From positions 1 to 46,333 of the forward strand of contig CALJFZ010000018.1 of assembly GCA_938074325.1 (NCBI GenBank): DNA of 46,333 bases, given 5' to 3'. A model generated the notes under the pieces. That model did no database searches. It worked only from the letters and a program-made list of their open reading frames with translations, and was not told the DNA's origin. Position numbers and translations under genes: made by a program. Positions 25,702-33,642 of this stretch are shown here, piece by piece. Every line of letters begins with the position of its first letter. The first letter of the stretch is position 1. The stretch is from an uncultured Flavobacteriales bacterium. Lineage in GTDB: Bacteria > Bacteroidota > Bacteroidia > Flavobacteriales_D > Sanyastnellaceae.

Positions 25702-26532
25702 CTATCGGTTGGTTTTTTGGATATAGGCTCCGCCTAACGCGTACAAAAGTAACCCCACAAGCATTCCCAACCCGAGCGCACGACCAAAAAATGCTGACAC
25801 CAAACCCACGGTTGTGATGCCCCCTAAAAACAGCACCCTGCGGCGGTCAAAGGCCGGGTTCTTCCCCCACCCTTTCAAGTCCAACATCGGCCGACGACTG
25901 ACCATCCACCACGGTATGAGCGTGCTCCCAATCAAGGTCGCGATTAGCACCGTGACCATGCCCCCCAGTCCATACAGTCCCCACGAACCGTACATTTCGT
26001 ATTGCGCTCCGACGAGCAGGATCCCGATCCACCACAGTGCGCCCGCAGGTGCAGGCATGCCACTGAAACCGGACGTGTTCTTCCCGGCTGCCGCCTCGAC
26101 ATTGAACCGCGCCAAACGGTACGCTGCCGCCATGGCCATGGTCAAGGGCAAAAATTTCAACGGCGCCGGAATGGCCGGAGCCCACGAATGCATGAACATC
26201 ACGCCTACAACTGCCGGCGTGACTCCACTGCTCACAGCGTCGGCAATGCTGTCCAACTGCATTCCGAGCGGCCCGTCCGAACCAGCCCAGCGCGCAGCGA
26301 TGCCGTCCAACAGATCGAATACCTGGCCCAGGAGCCAGATGCCCGCCAAGGACAACATGCCCCACCCACGCCATTCTTGGGACAACGCACCGTACTCGTA
26401 CATCGGCTCAGCGTTCATGTGACCGTTGACCGAAGCGCCGTATGGCCAAATGAACACGCCCACAATCACCAACACCCCACTCAGCAAGTTGCCCATCGTC
26501 AATGCGTTGGCCACATATTTCTTCGCGCTCAT
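25702..26532 (-). CDS. pssA: CDP-diacylglycerol-serine O-phosphatidyltransferase
   Basis: Inner-membrane enzyme, 276 aa, that makes phosphatidylserine, the precursor of phosphatidylethanolamine. The CDP-alcohol phosphotransferase signature (DG-x2-AR-x8-G-x3-D-x3-D) is complete in DLLDGIAARWAGSDG followed by PLGMQLDSIADAVSSG, near residues 80-110. The N-terminal ANALTMGNLLSGVLVIVGVF and about seven hydrophobic helices fit the bacterial PssA type of this phylum. I start at ATG 26530-26532 (MSAKKYVAN); an ATG five codons upstream (26547) is also possible. The C-terminal half contains a YRLARFNVEA segment conserved in this enzyme. Divergent from the tRNA-Cys gene. Confidence 0.93.
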   Translation of the reverse strand: MSAKKYVANALTMGNLLSGVLVIVGVFIWPYGASVNGHMNAEPMYEYGALSQEWRGWGMLSLAGIWLLGQVFDLLDGIAARWAGSDGPLGMQLDSIADAVSSGVTPAVVGVMFMHSWAPAIPAPLKFLPLTMAMAAAYRLARFNVEAAAGKNTSGFSGMPAPAGALWWIGILLVGAQYEMYGSWGLYGLGGMVTVLIATLIGSTLIPWWMVSRRPMLDLKGWGKNPAFDRRRVLFLGGITTVGLVSAFFGRALGLGMLVGLLLYALGGAYIQKTNR

Positions 26533-26587
26533 GGTGCGAATGTACATTTCCCCGGGTAGGAATGTAACCTTGGCCCGTTCGTTTTCG

Positions 26588-26595
26588 TATATTTG
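26588..26595 (+). promoter_or_regulatory. -7 box (TATATTTG) upstream of tRNA-Cys
   Basis: Exact TAnnTTTG, 28 bp before the mature tRNA 5' end. A TTG lies at 26570-26572, 15 bp upstream, slightly closer than the usual -33 spacing. Confidence 0.5.
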
Positions 26596-26623
26596 CCAAC
26601 CCGACGCGCAAGTCGGTTTTGAT

Positions 26624-26694
26624 GGTCCGATGGCCGAGTGGCTAGGCTCAGCTCTGCAAAAGCTGCTACAGCGGTTCGAATCCGCTTCGGACCT
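26624..26694 (+). tRNA. tRNA-Cys (anticodon GCA)
   Basis: A full cloverleaf folds by eye. The acceptor stem GGTCCGA (26624-26630) pairs with TCGGACC (26687-26693). The anticodon stem CAGCT/AGCTG encloses the loop CTGCAAA with anticodon GCA at 26656-26658. The T arm has GCGG-TTCGAAT-CCGC. The discriminator is T (U73), the identity base for cysteine. CCA is encoded at 26695-26697. It is a single tRNA with its own -7 box and terminator. Confidence 0.97.
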
Positions 26695-26707
26695 CCATCT
26701 CAAGAAG

Positions 26708-26733
26708 CCCCAAGCATCCGCTTGGGGTTTTTT
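26708..26733 (+). terminator. Rho-independent terminator after tRNA-Cys
   Basis: CCCCAAGC-ATCC-GCTTGGGG, a perfect 8-bp stem with a 4-base loop, followed by TTTTTT (26728-26733). A textbook intrinsic terminator 11 bp after the encoded CCA. Confidence 0.93.
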
Positions 26734-26778
26734 GTTTACCGATGTCCCATCCCGATATTGCCCACAAACCCTTACATC

Positions 26779-27195
26779 ATGGACCTCTTACCAGCCGATG
26801 CCGGCATATTGATAGCCTTCTTCGCGGCCTACATGCTCTTCGTCACGCCCATCATCATCTTGGTCATTGTCGCCGGATGGCGCTTGTTTACCAAAGCGGG
26901 CCAACCGGGCTGGGCGGTGCTCATCCCGTTCTACAACCTGTACGTGTACACCCAGGTCTTGCGCCGTCCCAAATGGTGGGTGGTGTTGTACTTAATCGGC
27001 ATGGTGCCGTTCGGCGGGCCCTGGGCCGTGCTGTTCGTGAGCATCATCGATGCCCTGCGGCTGGCCAAAGTGTTCGGGAAGCCACCCGTATTTGGGGTTG
27101 GCATTCTTTTGTTGGGGTTCATCTTCATCCCGGTGTTGGCTTTCGGAGATGCCAAATACGACGCATTCCAAGTCCAAGAGGGCGAGTTGGTCTAA
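26779..27195 (+). CDS. DUF5684 family membrane protein
   Basis: Small integral membrane protein, 138 aa, with three or four hydrophobic segments (about 9-33, 45-60, 70-95 and 108-125). The block GWRLFTKAGQPGWAVLIPFY followed by NLYVYTQVLRRPKWW is the hallmark of DUF5684, whose members often sit near signal peptidases in Bacteroidota. I begin at ATG 26779; the frame is open upstream but passes through the tRNA and its terminator, which rules out an earlier start. Function unknown. It is followed 70 bp later by the helicase gene. Confidence 0.85.
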   Translation: MDLLPADAGILIAFFAAYMLFVTPIIILVIVAGWRLFTKAGQPGWAVLIPFYNLYVYTQVLRRPKWWVVLYLIGMVPFGGPWAVLFVSIIDALRLAKVFGKPPVFGVGILLLGFIFIPVLAFGDAKYDAFQVQEGELV

Positions 27196-27265
27196 GTCCA
27201 AATGGTGAAGAACACCCCGGCCCAAGTCAAACAGGGCGGCTTATCACCGACCTTTGTTCCACATA

Positions 27266-28717
27266 ATGAGTTCATTTGAAGATTTAGGCCTCTGCCCACC
27301 GGTGCTGAAGGCCATCCAAGAGTTGGGTTATGAAACCCCAACCCCCATCCAAGCCCAAGCCATCCCCAAAGTCCTCACAGGAAACGACGTCCTAGGGGTA
27401 GCGCAAACAGGCACAGGAAAGACGGCAGCATTCAGCCTGCCCATGATCAACCGCCTCCACCTCGATCGGTACAGCGGTCAGTTTCGCCCCATCCGAGGAT
27501 TGATTTTGACTCCCACACGGGAGTTGGCCATCCAAATTGAGGACAACATCCTTAGCTACACTAAGCATGTGAAACTCTTCTCTGCGACCTTGTTCGGCGG
27601 CGTAAGCCAACACCGACAGGTCCAGAAATTGCGCCGCGGCGTCGACATCGTGGTCGCTACGCCCGGACGCCTATTGGACCTCATGGAACAAGGCTTTGTA
27701 AACCTCAAGCACCTCGACTACTTCGTATTGGACGAGGCCGACACAATGATGGATATGGGGTTTATCCACGACCTGCGTCGTGTCGTCAAGCACCTGCCGC
27801 AGGACCGTCAATCGCTCTTCTTTTCGGCCACCATGCCGCCCAATATCCTGCAATTCGCCAGCACCATGTTGCGCGACCCGGAACGGGTTGAGGTGGCACC
27901 AGAAAGCTCTGCAGCAGATACGGTCGATCAGCAGATGATGTTTGTCAACCAAACCGACAAACGAGACCTGCTTGTGCACTTGCTGAAGCAGGAGGAGGTA
28001 GAAACGGCGTTGGTCTTTACCCGGACCAAATATGGCGCTGATAAAGTGGTCCGGTACCTGAAGCGCCACAATATCAAGTCAGAAGCCATCCACGGCAATA
28101 AGACCCAGCCTCAACGCGATCGCGCCATGAAGGCCTTCCGCGCCGGCGAGCTCAACATCCTCATCGCCACGGACATTGCGTCGCGTGGCATCGACGTCAC
28201 GGGCGTGAGCCACGTCATCAACTTCGAAATTCCGAACATCTCCGAGACGTACGTTCACCGCATCGGCCGGACGGGTCGCGCGGGCGCCACGGGCGTTGCG
28301 TGGTCGTTGGTCAACGAAGACGACGAGCGCAAGCACATGATGGACATTCAGCGCTTGATGGATCGGGAGGTGCCCGTGATGGAAGACCACCCTTGGCACA
28401 ACGGAATGGAAGACATTCCCCTCCAACCCAGCCGGGGCAACCGCCGCGACAACAGCAACGGGAAACAAGGGCGCGATGACAAGCGGTCAAATGGCGACAA
28501 GAGGTCCTTCAAAAAGAAACCGCGCAACAAACGCCCCTTCAACAAAGGCGGCAATTCCGGAGGATCGGGCGGAAACGCCAGCGCCTCGGGCGGCTCATCG
28601 CGTGGGGACAACTCACATGGCAGTTTTTCCCGCAGCGGAGGTGCCAAGGGTCCGTCCAAAGGCGGAGGAAACAACCGACCGTCCCGCAAAAACAAATTCA
28701 AGCCAGGTGGCCATTGA
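27266..28717 (+). CDS. DEAD-box ATP-dependent RNA helicase
   Basis: RNA-unwinding ATPase, 483 aa, acting in ribosome assembly or RNA turnover. All motifs are seen: Q motif (GYETPTPIQAQAIP), Walker A AQTGTGKT (about 47-54), PTRELA, TPGRLLD, DEAD in LDEADTMMD, SAT in FFSATMPP, then in domain 2 LVFTRTK, ATDIASRGIDV and HRIGRTGRAG. After about residue 395 comes a basic, Gly/Ser/Asn-rich low-complexity tail of about 90 residues (RGNRRDNSNGKQGRDDKRSN, then GGNSGGSGGNASASGG) typical of RhlE-type helicases and likely to bind RNA. I start at ATG 27266 (MSSFEDLGL); an ATG four codons earlier is possible. ACCTTTG just upstream is a near match to the -7 consensus. Confidence 0.95.
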   Translation: MSSFEDLGLCPPVLKAIQELGYETPTPIQAQAIPKVLTGNDVLGVAQTGTGKTAAFSLPMINRLHLDRYSGQFRPIRGLILTPTRELAIQIEDNILSYTKHVKLFSATLFGGVSQHRQVQKLRRGVDIVVATPGRLLDLMEQGFVNLKHLDYFVLDEADTMMDMGFIHDLRRVVKHLPQDRQSLFFSATMPPNILQFASTMLRDPERVEVAPESSAADTVDQQMMFVNQTDKRDLLVHLLKQEEVETALVFTRTKYGADKVVRYLKRHNIKSEAIHGNKTQPQRDRAMKAFRAGELNILIATDIASRGIDVTGVSHVINFEIPNISETYVHRIGRTGRAGATGVAWSLVNEDDERKHMMDIQRLMDREVPVMEDHPWHNGMEDIPLQPSRGNRRDNSNGKQGRDDKRSNGDKRSFKKKPRNKRPFNKGGNSGGSGGNASASGGSSRGDNSHGSFSRSGGAKGPSKGGGNNRPSRKNKFKPGGH

Positions 28718-28797
28718 TTCAAGGCCCTGAACGCGCAGCAGTTCGCTACCGGCTGAACATTTCATGAAGACCGGGCATTTCATCGGTACCCAACGGG

Positions 28798-29964
28798 ATG
28801 AACAGCGAAGCAAACCAACAGGAGGCATTGATCCAGGAAGCTGCGGCTTTCCTAGCGTCTTGGCGGGCGCACCCAAACGCCCAACCCCCGTCCGACGAGG
28901 AGTGCAGCAATCGACTGGAGGCCATCCGCGTGCAAATTGCCAAAACCGGCACCTACGTTCACACCGCTCGGGAACTGGAATTCGGCGCACGGCTGGCTTG
29001 GAAGAACAGCAACCGGTGCATCGGTCGCCACCTTTGGAAGTCGTTGGAAGTCCGCGACTGCCGTGAGCTGCACACCGAGGAAAACAAGGAAGAGCGCACC
29101 ATCGAGGCATTGAAATCCCACATGGTGGACGCATTCCGCGATGGAAAAATCAAAAGTGTCGTCAGCGTTTTCGCGCCCCGAATACCGGGACAACCGGATC
29201 CGGTGCGCATGGCCAACCACCAGCTCATCCGGTACGCTGGATTCGATGGGGCGGGCGACCCGGACTCGCTGACCATCACCGCGCATTTCCTAAGGGTTGG
29301 TTGGAAACCAAAAGAACAGGGTGACTTTACACCTTTGCCCTGGCAGTTCTTTTGGGATGAATGGCCGGGAGCCGTTCACGACGTCTTTCACCACCAGCCC
29401 GAACTCATCCAGGAAGTCCACCTCACGCACCCCGAAAATCCAGCGTTTGAGGCCTTGAAGCTCAAGTGGTATGCCCTGCCGGTTCTCTCTGATTTGGCAC
29501 TGAAGATTGGCGGAATTGTCTACCCGTTCGCCCCTTTCAACGGATACTACATGGGAACCGAAATTGGCGCCCGCAACTTGGCCGATACCGGCCGCTACAA
29601 CGCATTGGAAGCCGTTGCAAATTGCTTCGATTGGGACACCTCAGATGACCGCACCCTGTGGAAAGACCGGGCGCTCGTGGAACTCAACCGCGCAGTGCTC
29701 CACAGTTTTGACCAAGCGGGCATTTCGATCGGAGACCACCACAACCTCGGGGCCAATTTTGAGTCCTTTTGCCAACACGAATCCGGAGAAAACAGAGTTG
29801 TCCCCGGTGATTGGACATGGCTCAACCCGCCGCTTTCCGGCCCGCAGACTCCGCAGTTCCACCGGGACTACGACAACACCGTGTGCGAGCACACCAATTT
29901 CTTTTACCAGCCTACCCTTTGGGAAGAGGCCAAACCGTCATCCGGCTGTCCCTTCCATTTGTAG
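28798..29964 (+). CDS. nos: Bacterial nitric oxide synthase, oxygenase domain
   Basis: Haem enzyme that oxidises L-arginine to citrulline and NO, 388 aa, oxygenase only, as in Bacillus and Staphylococcus; electrons must come from a separate reductase, and none is in the window. The haem-ligand motif is WKNSNRCIGR with proximal Cys C74, and W80 is at the haem-stacking position. The substrate pocket is APFNGYYMGTEIGARNLAD, with the Arg-binding Glu at E255. Further matches are NHQLIRYAGF, LKWYALPVLSDLALKIGGI, LWKDRALVELNRAVLHSF, DHH, and the pterin-side GDWTWLNPPLSG and FHRDYDN. Odd: the usual GWYMGTE has Tyr at position 250 instead of Trp, and the chain ends in SGCPFHL. It follows the helicase by 80 bp; its last 27 bp overlap the DUF389 gene. 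Confidence 0.96.
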   Translation: MNSEANQQEALIQEAAAFLASWRAHPNAQPPSDEECSNRLEAIRVQIAKTGTYVHTARELEFGARLAWKNSNRCIGRHLWKSLEVRDCRELHTEENKEERTIEALKSHMVDAFRDGKIKSVVSVFAPRIPGQPDPVRMANHQLIRYAGFDGAGDPDSLTITAHFLRVGWKPKEQGDFTPLPWQFFWDEWPGAVHDVFHHQPELIQEVHLTHPENPAFEALKLKWYALPVLSDLALKIGGIVYPFAPFNGYYMGTEIGARNLADTGRYNALEAVANCFDWDTSDDRTLWKDRALVELNRAVLHSFDQAGISIGDHHNLGANFESFCQHESGENRVVPGDWTWLNPPLSGPQTPQFHRDYDNTVCEHTNFFYQPTLWEEAKPSSGCPFHL

Positions 29965-31356
29965 ACCTTGATGCGTGATTTCTGTGGCAGGATTGCCAAG
30001 TCGAACGCGCAACCACGCTTCGACCCGCTCAACGTCCACGGGAGTCCGTGGCAGCGAGTCCTCTTCAGGCGCCCAGATTACTTCTATCCAAGGCATTGGT
30101 TCGGCCACTCCGGTGGTCTGAATCAGGCCCATTCGCGCACCCATCACGGCCGGATGTTGCAACTGGATTTCCGCTCCAAGTGAAGGCGGCAATTGCAAGC
30201 TGGTGAGCTGTTCGTTTGCAGCACCCAGTTCCGTGCGCAACGTGCGAATTTCCTCATCCCGCTGCACCAATGCAGCTCGGCCCTCGCTGTAGAGGTTGAT
30301 GAGGCGCGTCATCTCCGCAAGGCCCGTCGCGTCCTTCGTGTTCTGCACCACGTGCATCACCGCTTCAGGCACCGCTTCTGCCAAGCCGTCTGACCATTGC
30401 TCCACGAGCGACTCCGGCACGAATTCCCCCAACAGTACGAGGTGGACATGCGGTGCACCGGACTCCCAAAGGATCTCGGATTTAACGACCTCGGTCCCGG
30501 GGAACTTCGCATGCTCGGCGACATAGCCATCGATGCGCGAGGTCACCACGGTCTCGCTGACGGTTTTGTAGAAAATCCAACCGGAAGGGACAACCAAAGC
30601 GAGCAATGCTACCGCGAAATAACGTTTGTACTTGCGCTCTCGCACCGGGTCGACGTACGTCGCTTGGGGAAAGTTGAGGTAACGGACCACCAACGTGGTA
30701 GCAGTGGCAATCAAGATGGCGTTGATCAGGAATAAATAAAACGCGCCAAAGAAGTACTCCCACTCCCCATTGGCCAACCCGAATCCTGCAGTGCAAAGAG
30801 GCGGCATCAGCGCCGTTGCAATCGCCACCCCCGGAATGACGTTGTTCTTTTCCTTTCGCGAGCCCGCCAAGATCCCCGTCAAACCACCAAACAACGCCAC
30901 CAGCACGTCTAAAAACGTGGGATTCGTCCGAGCAAACAGTTCACTTCCGGCCTCGTCAATGGGGGAAATCAAGAAATAAATGGCCGAAGACAACACCGCT
31001 ATTCCGGCTGCTACGCCGAGATTCGTCAGCGATTTACGGACCGTCGCCGCATCGTTGATGCCCACGCCCAGCCCAAACCCCATGATGGGTCCCATGAGCG
31101 GTGAAATCAACATGGCGCCAATGACCACCGCCGTGGAGTCCACGTTCAGGCCGATGCTGGCAATGACAATGGAAAACACCAGGATCCACAGGTTAAATCC
31201 ACGGAATTCGATGTCTTTCTTGATGCCTTCAATGGTGGCAGAAGGGTCGGCCAAGTCCCGAATCTGAAGCCGTTCGATCAATTGCGGTCGCAATATCTCG
31301 ACGATGCGGGACCAAGCGGAGGGGGAAGTCGGTGTTTCCACGGTTTTTTGCTTCAA
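29938..31356 (-). CDS. DUF389 (TIGR00341-type) integral membrane protein
   Basis: 472 aa. The core, about residues 50-265, has six hydrophobic helices with the family hallmark AMLISPLMGPIMGFGLGVGIND and the second signature IPGVAIATALMPPLCTAGFG. After the membrane domain come an extramembrane region (about 285-360, VVTSRIDGYVAEHAKFPGTEV), a coiled-coil segment (about 370-405) and a further alpha/beta tail. Function of DUF389 proteins is unknown. No ATG exists before the membrane domain: the frame starts at TTG 31354-31356 or GTG 31339-31341. The TTG lies inside the T-tract of the upstream terminator, which makes its use doubtful. The C-terminus overlaps nos by 27 bp tail to tail. Confidence 0.87.
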   Translation of the reverse strand: MKQKTVETPTSPSAWSRIVEILRPQLIERLQIRDLADPSATIEGIKKDIEFRGFNLWILVFSIVIASIGLNVDSTAVVIGAMLISPLMGPIMGFGLGVGINDAATVRKSLTNLGVAAGIAVLSSAIYFLISPIDEAGSELFARTNPTFLDVLVALFGGLTGILAGSRKEKNNVIPGVAIATALMPPLCTAGFGLANGEWEYFFGAFYLFLINAILIATATTLVVRYLNFPQATYVDPVRERKYKRYFAVALLALVVPSGWIFYKTVSETVVTSRIDGYVAEHAKFPGTEVVKSEILWESGAPHVHLVLLGEFVPESLVEQWSDGLAEAVPEAVMHVVQNTKDATGLAEMTRLINLYSEGRAALVQRDEEIRTLRTELGAANEQLTSLQLPPSLGAEIQLQHPAVMGARMGLIQTTGVAEPMPWIEVIWAPEEDSLPRTPVDVERVEAWLRVRLGNPATEITHQGLQMEGTAG

Positions 31357-31384
31357 AAAACCCCGGATGCGTGCACATCCGGGG
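31355..31384 (-). terminator. Rho-independent terminator of the T9SS hydrolase-like gene
   Basis: On the minus strand CCCCGGATG-TGCACG-CATCCGGGG forms a 9-bp stem with a 6-base loop, followed by TTTTTT (31360-31355). It lies 26 bp after the stop of the gene at 31410-32972. The T-tract overlaps the possible TTG start of the next gene. Confidence 0.9.
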
Positions 31385-31409
31385 TTCGTTTCATTCGAAT
31401 GTCAATCCA

Positions 31410-32972
31410 TCAACGTGCAATGGAAACCAATTGGGATTCCTTTCCAATTTGAACAATGTAGGTTCCTACAGGCAGGTTGCTGAGGTCCACCGAGAAGCTT
31501 CCGGTAACCCCGGCCAATGGCCATTGGCGCACCACACGTCCGTCCATGGTGAAGAGCGAACAGAAGGCCGCTGGCTCCTCAAATGCAATGGTCGTGAAGC
31601 CGCTGGTTGGGTTCGGGAACACAGTGAACGTGTCGCCTTTCACCACGTCAGTAACGTTGCTAGCAGACTCCGTGAGGCCCATGGCAACCGCCATGCGCGG
31701 CGCCGTGTACCCTTGGATGATGTCAATCCACGGCAATGCCTCGTCGGCGCCCATCGTGGGGTTCAGGGTCAACTGAGTCGCTGCAATGCTCGTGCCTTGC
31801 GCACTGTCAACAGCTTGCACCGTCGCCACGTCCCACCACTGCCAAGGAGAGCTGTCAAACGGCTCAGACGGCGCACCGTCCACGTAGTTGTTCAAGACGG
31901 GGTAGAGTCCGTCCATGCCGTCGTTGAGCGCGTTGGCTGCCAACGATACATCGTCCGCCAATTCCAAGCTCTGGAACACGTCGTTGTTGTTCGGTGCATC
32001 CTGTGCATTGATGAGCGCATGGAAGTCATAGGCACCGGTCGCTTCAATGACCGGTTCATTGGTTGTCGGTACGACAACAACACCGGTAGTGTATGGAGCG
32101 AAAGGATCGTGCGGGCAGTGGAAGCTGACCATCGGAACGTCACCTGCATCCAGCCATTCAGCCGAACCCATGGCGCCGCCCGTGTTCATTTGGAAGTTGA
32201 AATCCGAGCTGTATTCCGGGTAGTGACCCACGCACAACTGGGTGCCGTCGGGTGCAAAACCGTCTTCCTTTGCTTCTGGATCGCCGTTGATGGCTTCGAT
32301 GACCATAGGTACATAAGAACCGTCTCCTGGATCGTACCAGAAGCTCTCGATGGGATCGCCCGTGTTGGTCAAAATGATGTCGTTGTAGTCTTGCAACGTA
32401 CCCGAAGCCAACGTCACGTATCCACCGGTTCCGTCACCAAACATGGCGATTTTGTCCGGGTCGATTCCGTACTCGTTGTCCATTTCTGCCGCGTTCATGC
32501 GGAAATAACGAACGGCAGTGCGCGCGTCTTGCACCCCGCGGTAGGCTGCATTGATCAATTGATACGTACGCTCGACTTGGGTGCCGGCCAATGGGTTCCA
32601 ACCAAGGCGGTAATCAACAGAGGCTGTAACGTACCCCATGCGGGCAAAACGATGGCACAACTCAACAATGGAGCTGTCCTTTCGCGTGCCGAGCGGCGAA
32701 CCGTTCACGTACTGCGGCAAAAAGTTACCTGTGTGAAACATGAGGATCAGCGGGCGATTGCTCAGCGTATCTCCTACAGGTTCGTACACATCCATGAACT
32801 GCGTCATTTGCATAGGGGGCAACCCTTGCAGCGCTGTGATCACGGTGATGTTCGAGGCGTACTCCACGTCTTCCGTGACTTGTACCTCATCAAAAATTTC
32901 ATCCAAATAGCGTTCCTGGGCATGGAGGCCTACAGCCAATGCCAACAACGTCAACGTAAAAATTCGCTTCAT
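31410..32972 (-). CDS. Secreted alpha/beta-hydrolase-like protein with T9SS type A sorting domain
   Basis: 520 aa with a signal peptide (MKRIFTLTLLALAVGLHAQ). Residues about 55-350 resemble esterase/lipase-type alpha/beta hydrolases: PLILMFHTGNFLPQYVNG at the oxyanion region, GYVTASVDYRLGWNP, and a DARTAVRYFRMNA helix ahead of the nucleophile elbow. The elbow reads FGDGTGGYVTLA, so the expected Ser of GxSxG is Gly (residue 181); the DNA codon is GGA, two changes from most Ser codons. A VSFHCPHDPFAPY stretch follows. The last about 75 residues (VFPNPTSGFTTIAFEEP, then LSNLPVGTYIVQI) form the type A sorting domain, so it is exported by T9SS. It is either a non-catalytic relative or a protein with another role. 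Terminator downstream. Confidence 0.88.
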   Translation of the reverse strand: MKRIFTLTLLALAVGLHAQERYLDEIFDEVQVTEDVEYASNITVITALQGLPPMQMTQFMDVYEPVGDTLSNRPLILMFHTGNFLPQYVNGSPLGTRKDSSIVELCHRFARMGYVTASVDYRLGWNPLAGTQVERTYQLINAAYRGVQDARTAVRYFRMNAAEMDNEYGIDPDKIAMFGDGTGGYVTLASGTLQDYNDIILTNTGDPIESFWYDPGDGSYVPMVIEAINGDPEAKEDGFAPDGTQLCVGHYPEYSSDFNFQMNTGGAMGSAEWLDAGDVPMVSFHCPHDPFAPYTTGVVVVPTTNEPVIEATGAYDFHALINAQDAPNNNDVFQSLELADDVSLAANALNDGMDGLYPVLNNYVDGAPSEPFDSSPWQWWDVATVQAVDSAQGTSIAATQLTLNPTMGADEALPWIDIIQGYTAPRMAVAMGLTESASNVTDVVKGDTFTVFPNPTSGFTTIAFEEPAAFCSLFTMDGRVVRQWPLAGVTGSFSVDLSNLPVGTYIVQIGKESQLVSIAR

Positions 32973-33004
32973 GCGGAATAGGTTTGGTTTATGATTCCAA
33001 ATTA

Positions 33005-33021
33005 CCGGGCGTCATGCCCGG
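33005..33021. other. GC-rich hairpin in the 183-bp gap
   Basis: CCGGGC-GTCAT-GCCCGG, a perfect 6-bp stem, lies 32 bp upstream of the hydrolase-like gene start in the gap 32973-33155. There is no T-tract on either strand, so it is not a good terminator; it might be a 5'-UTR structure or operator. The rest of the gap shows only a near -7 box, TACGTTTA at 33139-33146, before the TonB-C gene. Confidence 0.35.
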
Positions 33022-33155
33022 CCAAAGGGCACTACAGAAAAAGCTATGAACCATGGTTATCAACAATTTGATGCGTTTGTTGCACTCCGTACCCCGCAAA
33101 TGAACTAATCCCCTCTTTTCTCGCGTTTATTGCCTGAATACGTTTACTTTACACC

Positions 33156-33602
33156 ATGCAATCCACCCTTTTTTCCACCGTTTTGCGCCACCTCATCGCC
33201 TGCATCGTTTGCTTCTGCGCTTTTGCCGGACTCTCTGCGCAAGACGCACCAGAAAAGACCCCCGAAGTCATGCCTGTGCTCAACTCTTGCGCCATGATCG
33301 AGGACCGATCTGAACGTGAAACGTGCTCCAACCAAGGCATCATGGAGCACATCATCAACAAATTGAACTACCCCAAAGAAGCTCAAGAAGCTGGCATTGA
33401 AGGGACGGTGATAGTAAAGTTTGTCATTGACAAAACCGGTCAAGTCAGTGACACCAAAGTGATGAAGGGCCCTGAAGCGCTTTCCAAAGCAGCCGAGTCT
33501 GTGGTACGCGGCCTCCCCGGATTCACACCAGGTTTACAAAACGGCAAACCCGTCAACGTGGAACTGATTTTGCCCATTCGTTTCGCCTTGTCGGACGATT
33601 GA
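33156..33602 (+). CDS. Energy transducer TonB family protein (TonB C-terminal domain)
   Basis: 148 aa. The N-terminus is a signal peptide or membrane anchor (LIACIVCFCAFAGLSAQ). The rest is a TonB C-terminal domain of about 85 residues: LNYPKEAQEAGIEGTVIVKF, VIDKTGQVSDTKVMKGPEAL, and GLPGFTPGLQNGKPVNVELI. It lacks the proline-rich spacer of canonical TonB, so the domain would sit near the inner membrane or be free in the periplasm. Such short proteins are numerous in Bacteroidota and some act with regulatory or transport receptors. Three cysteines in the pre-domain (SCAMIEDRSERETCS) could form a disulfide. No receptor gene is adjacent. Confidence 0.87.
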   Translation: MQSTLFSTVLRHLIACIVCFCAFAGLSAQDAPEKTPEVMPVLNSCAMIEDRSERETCSNQGIMEHIINKLNYPKEAQEAGIEGTVIVKFVIDKTGQVSDTKVMKGPEALSKAAESVVRGLPGFTPGLQNGKPVNVELILPIRFALSDD

Positions 33603-33642
33603 TCGGCCCTAACTTGGCCTGAATATTGCACGGAAAATCCTC

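Noticed and set aside
26426-26812. Open frames running through tRNA-Cys
   Set aside because: The tRNA folds perfectly and is followed by a strong terminator; the frames are fortuitous.
31332-32981. Open frame of about 549 codons on the plus strand opposite the T9SS hydrolase-like gene
   Set aside because: No signal peptide or motif, arginine/valine/histidine-rich, fully contained in the reverse complement of a gene with a signal peptide and a sorting domain.
32973-33155. Possible small RNA or small gene in the largest gap
   Set aside because: Only a 6-bp hairpin without T-tract and a near -7 box that serves the next gene; no terminator to define an RNA and no convincing short coding frame.
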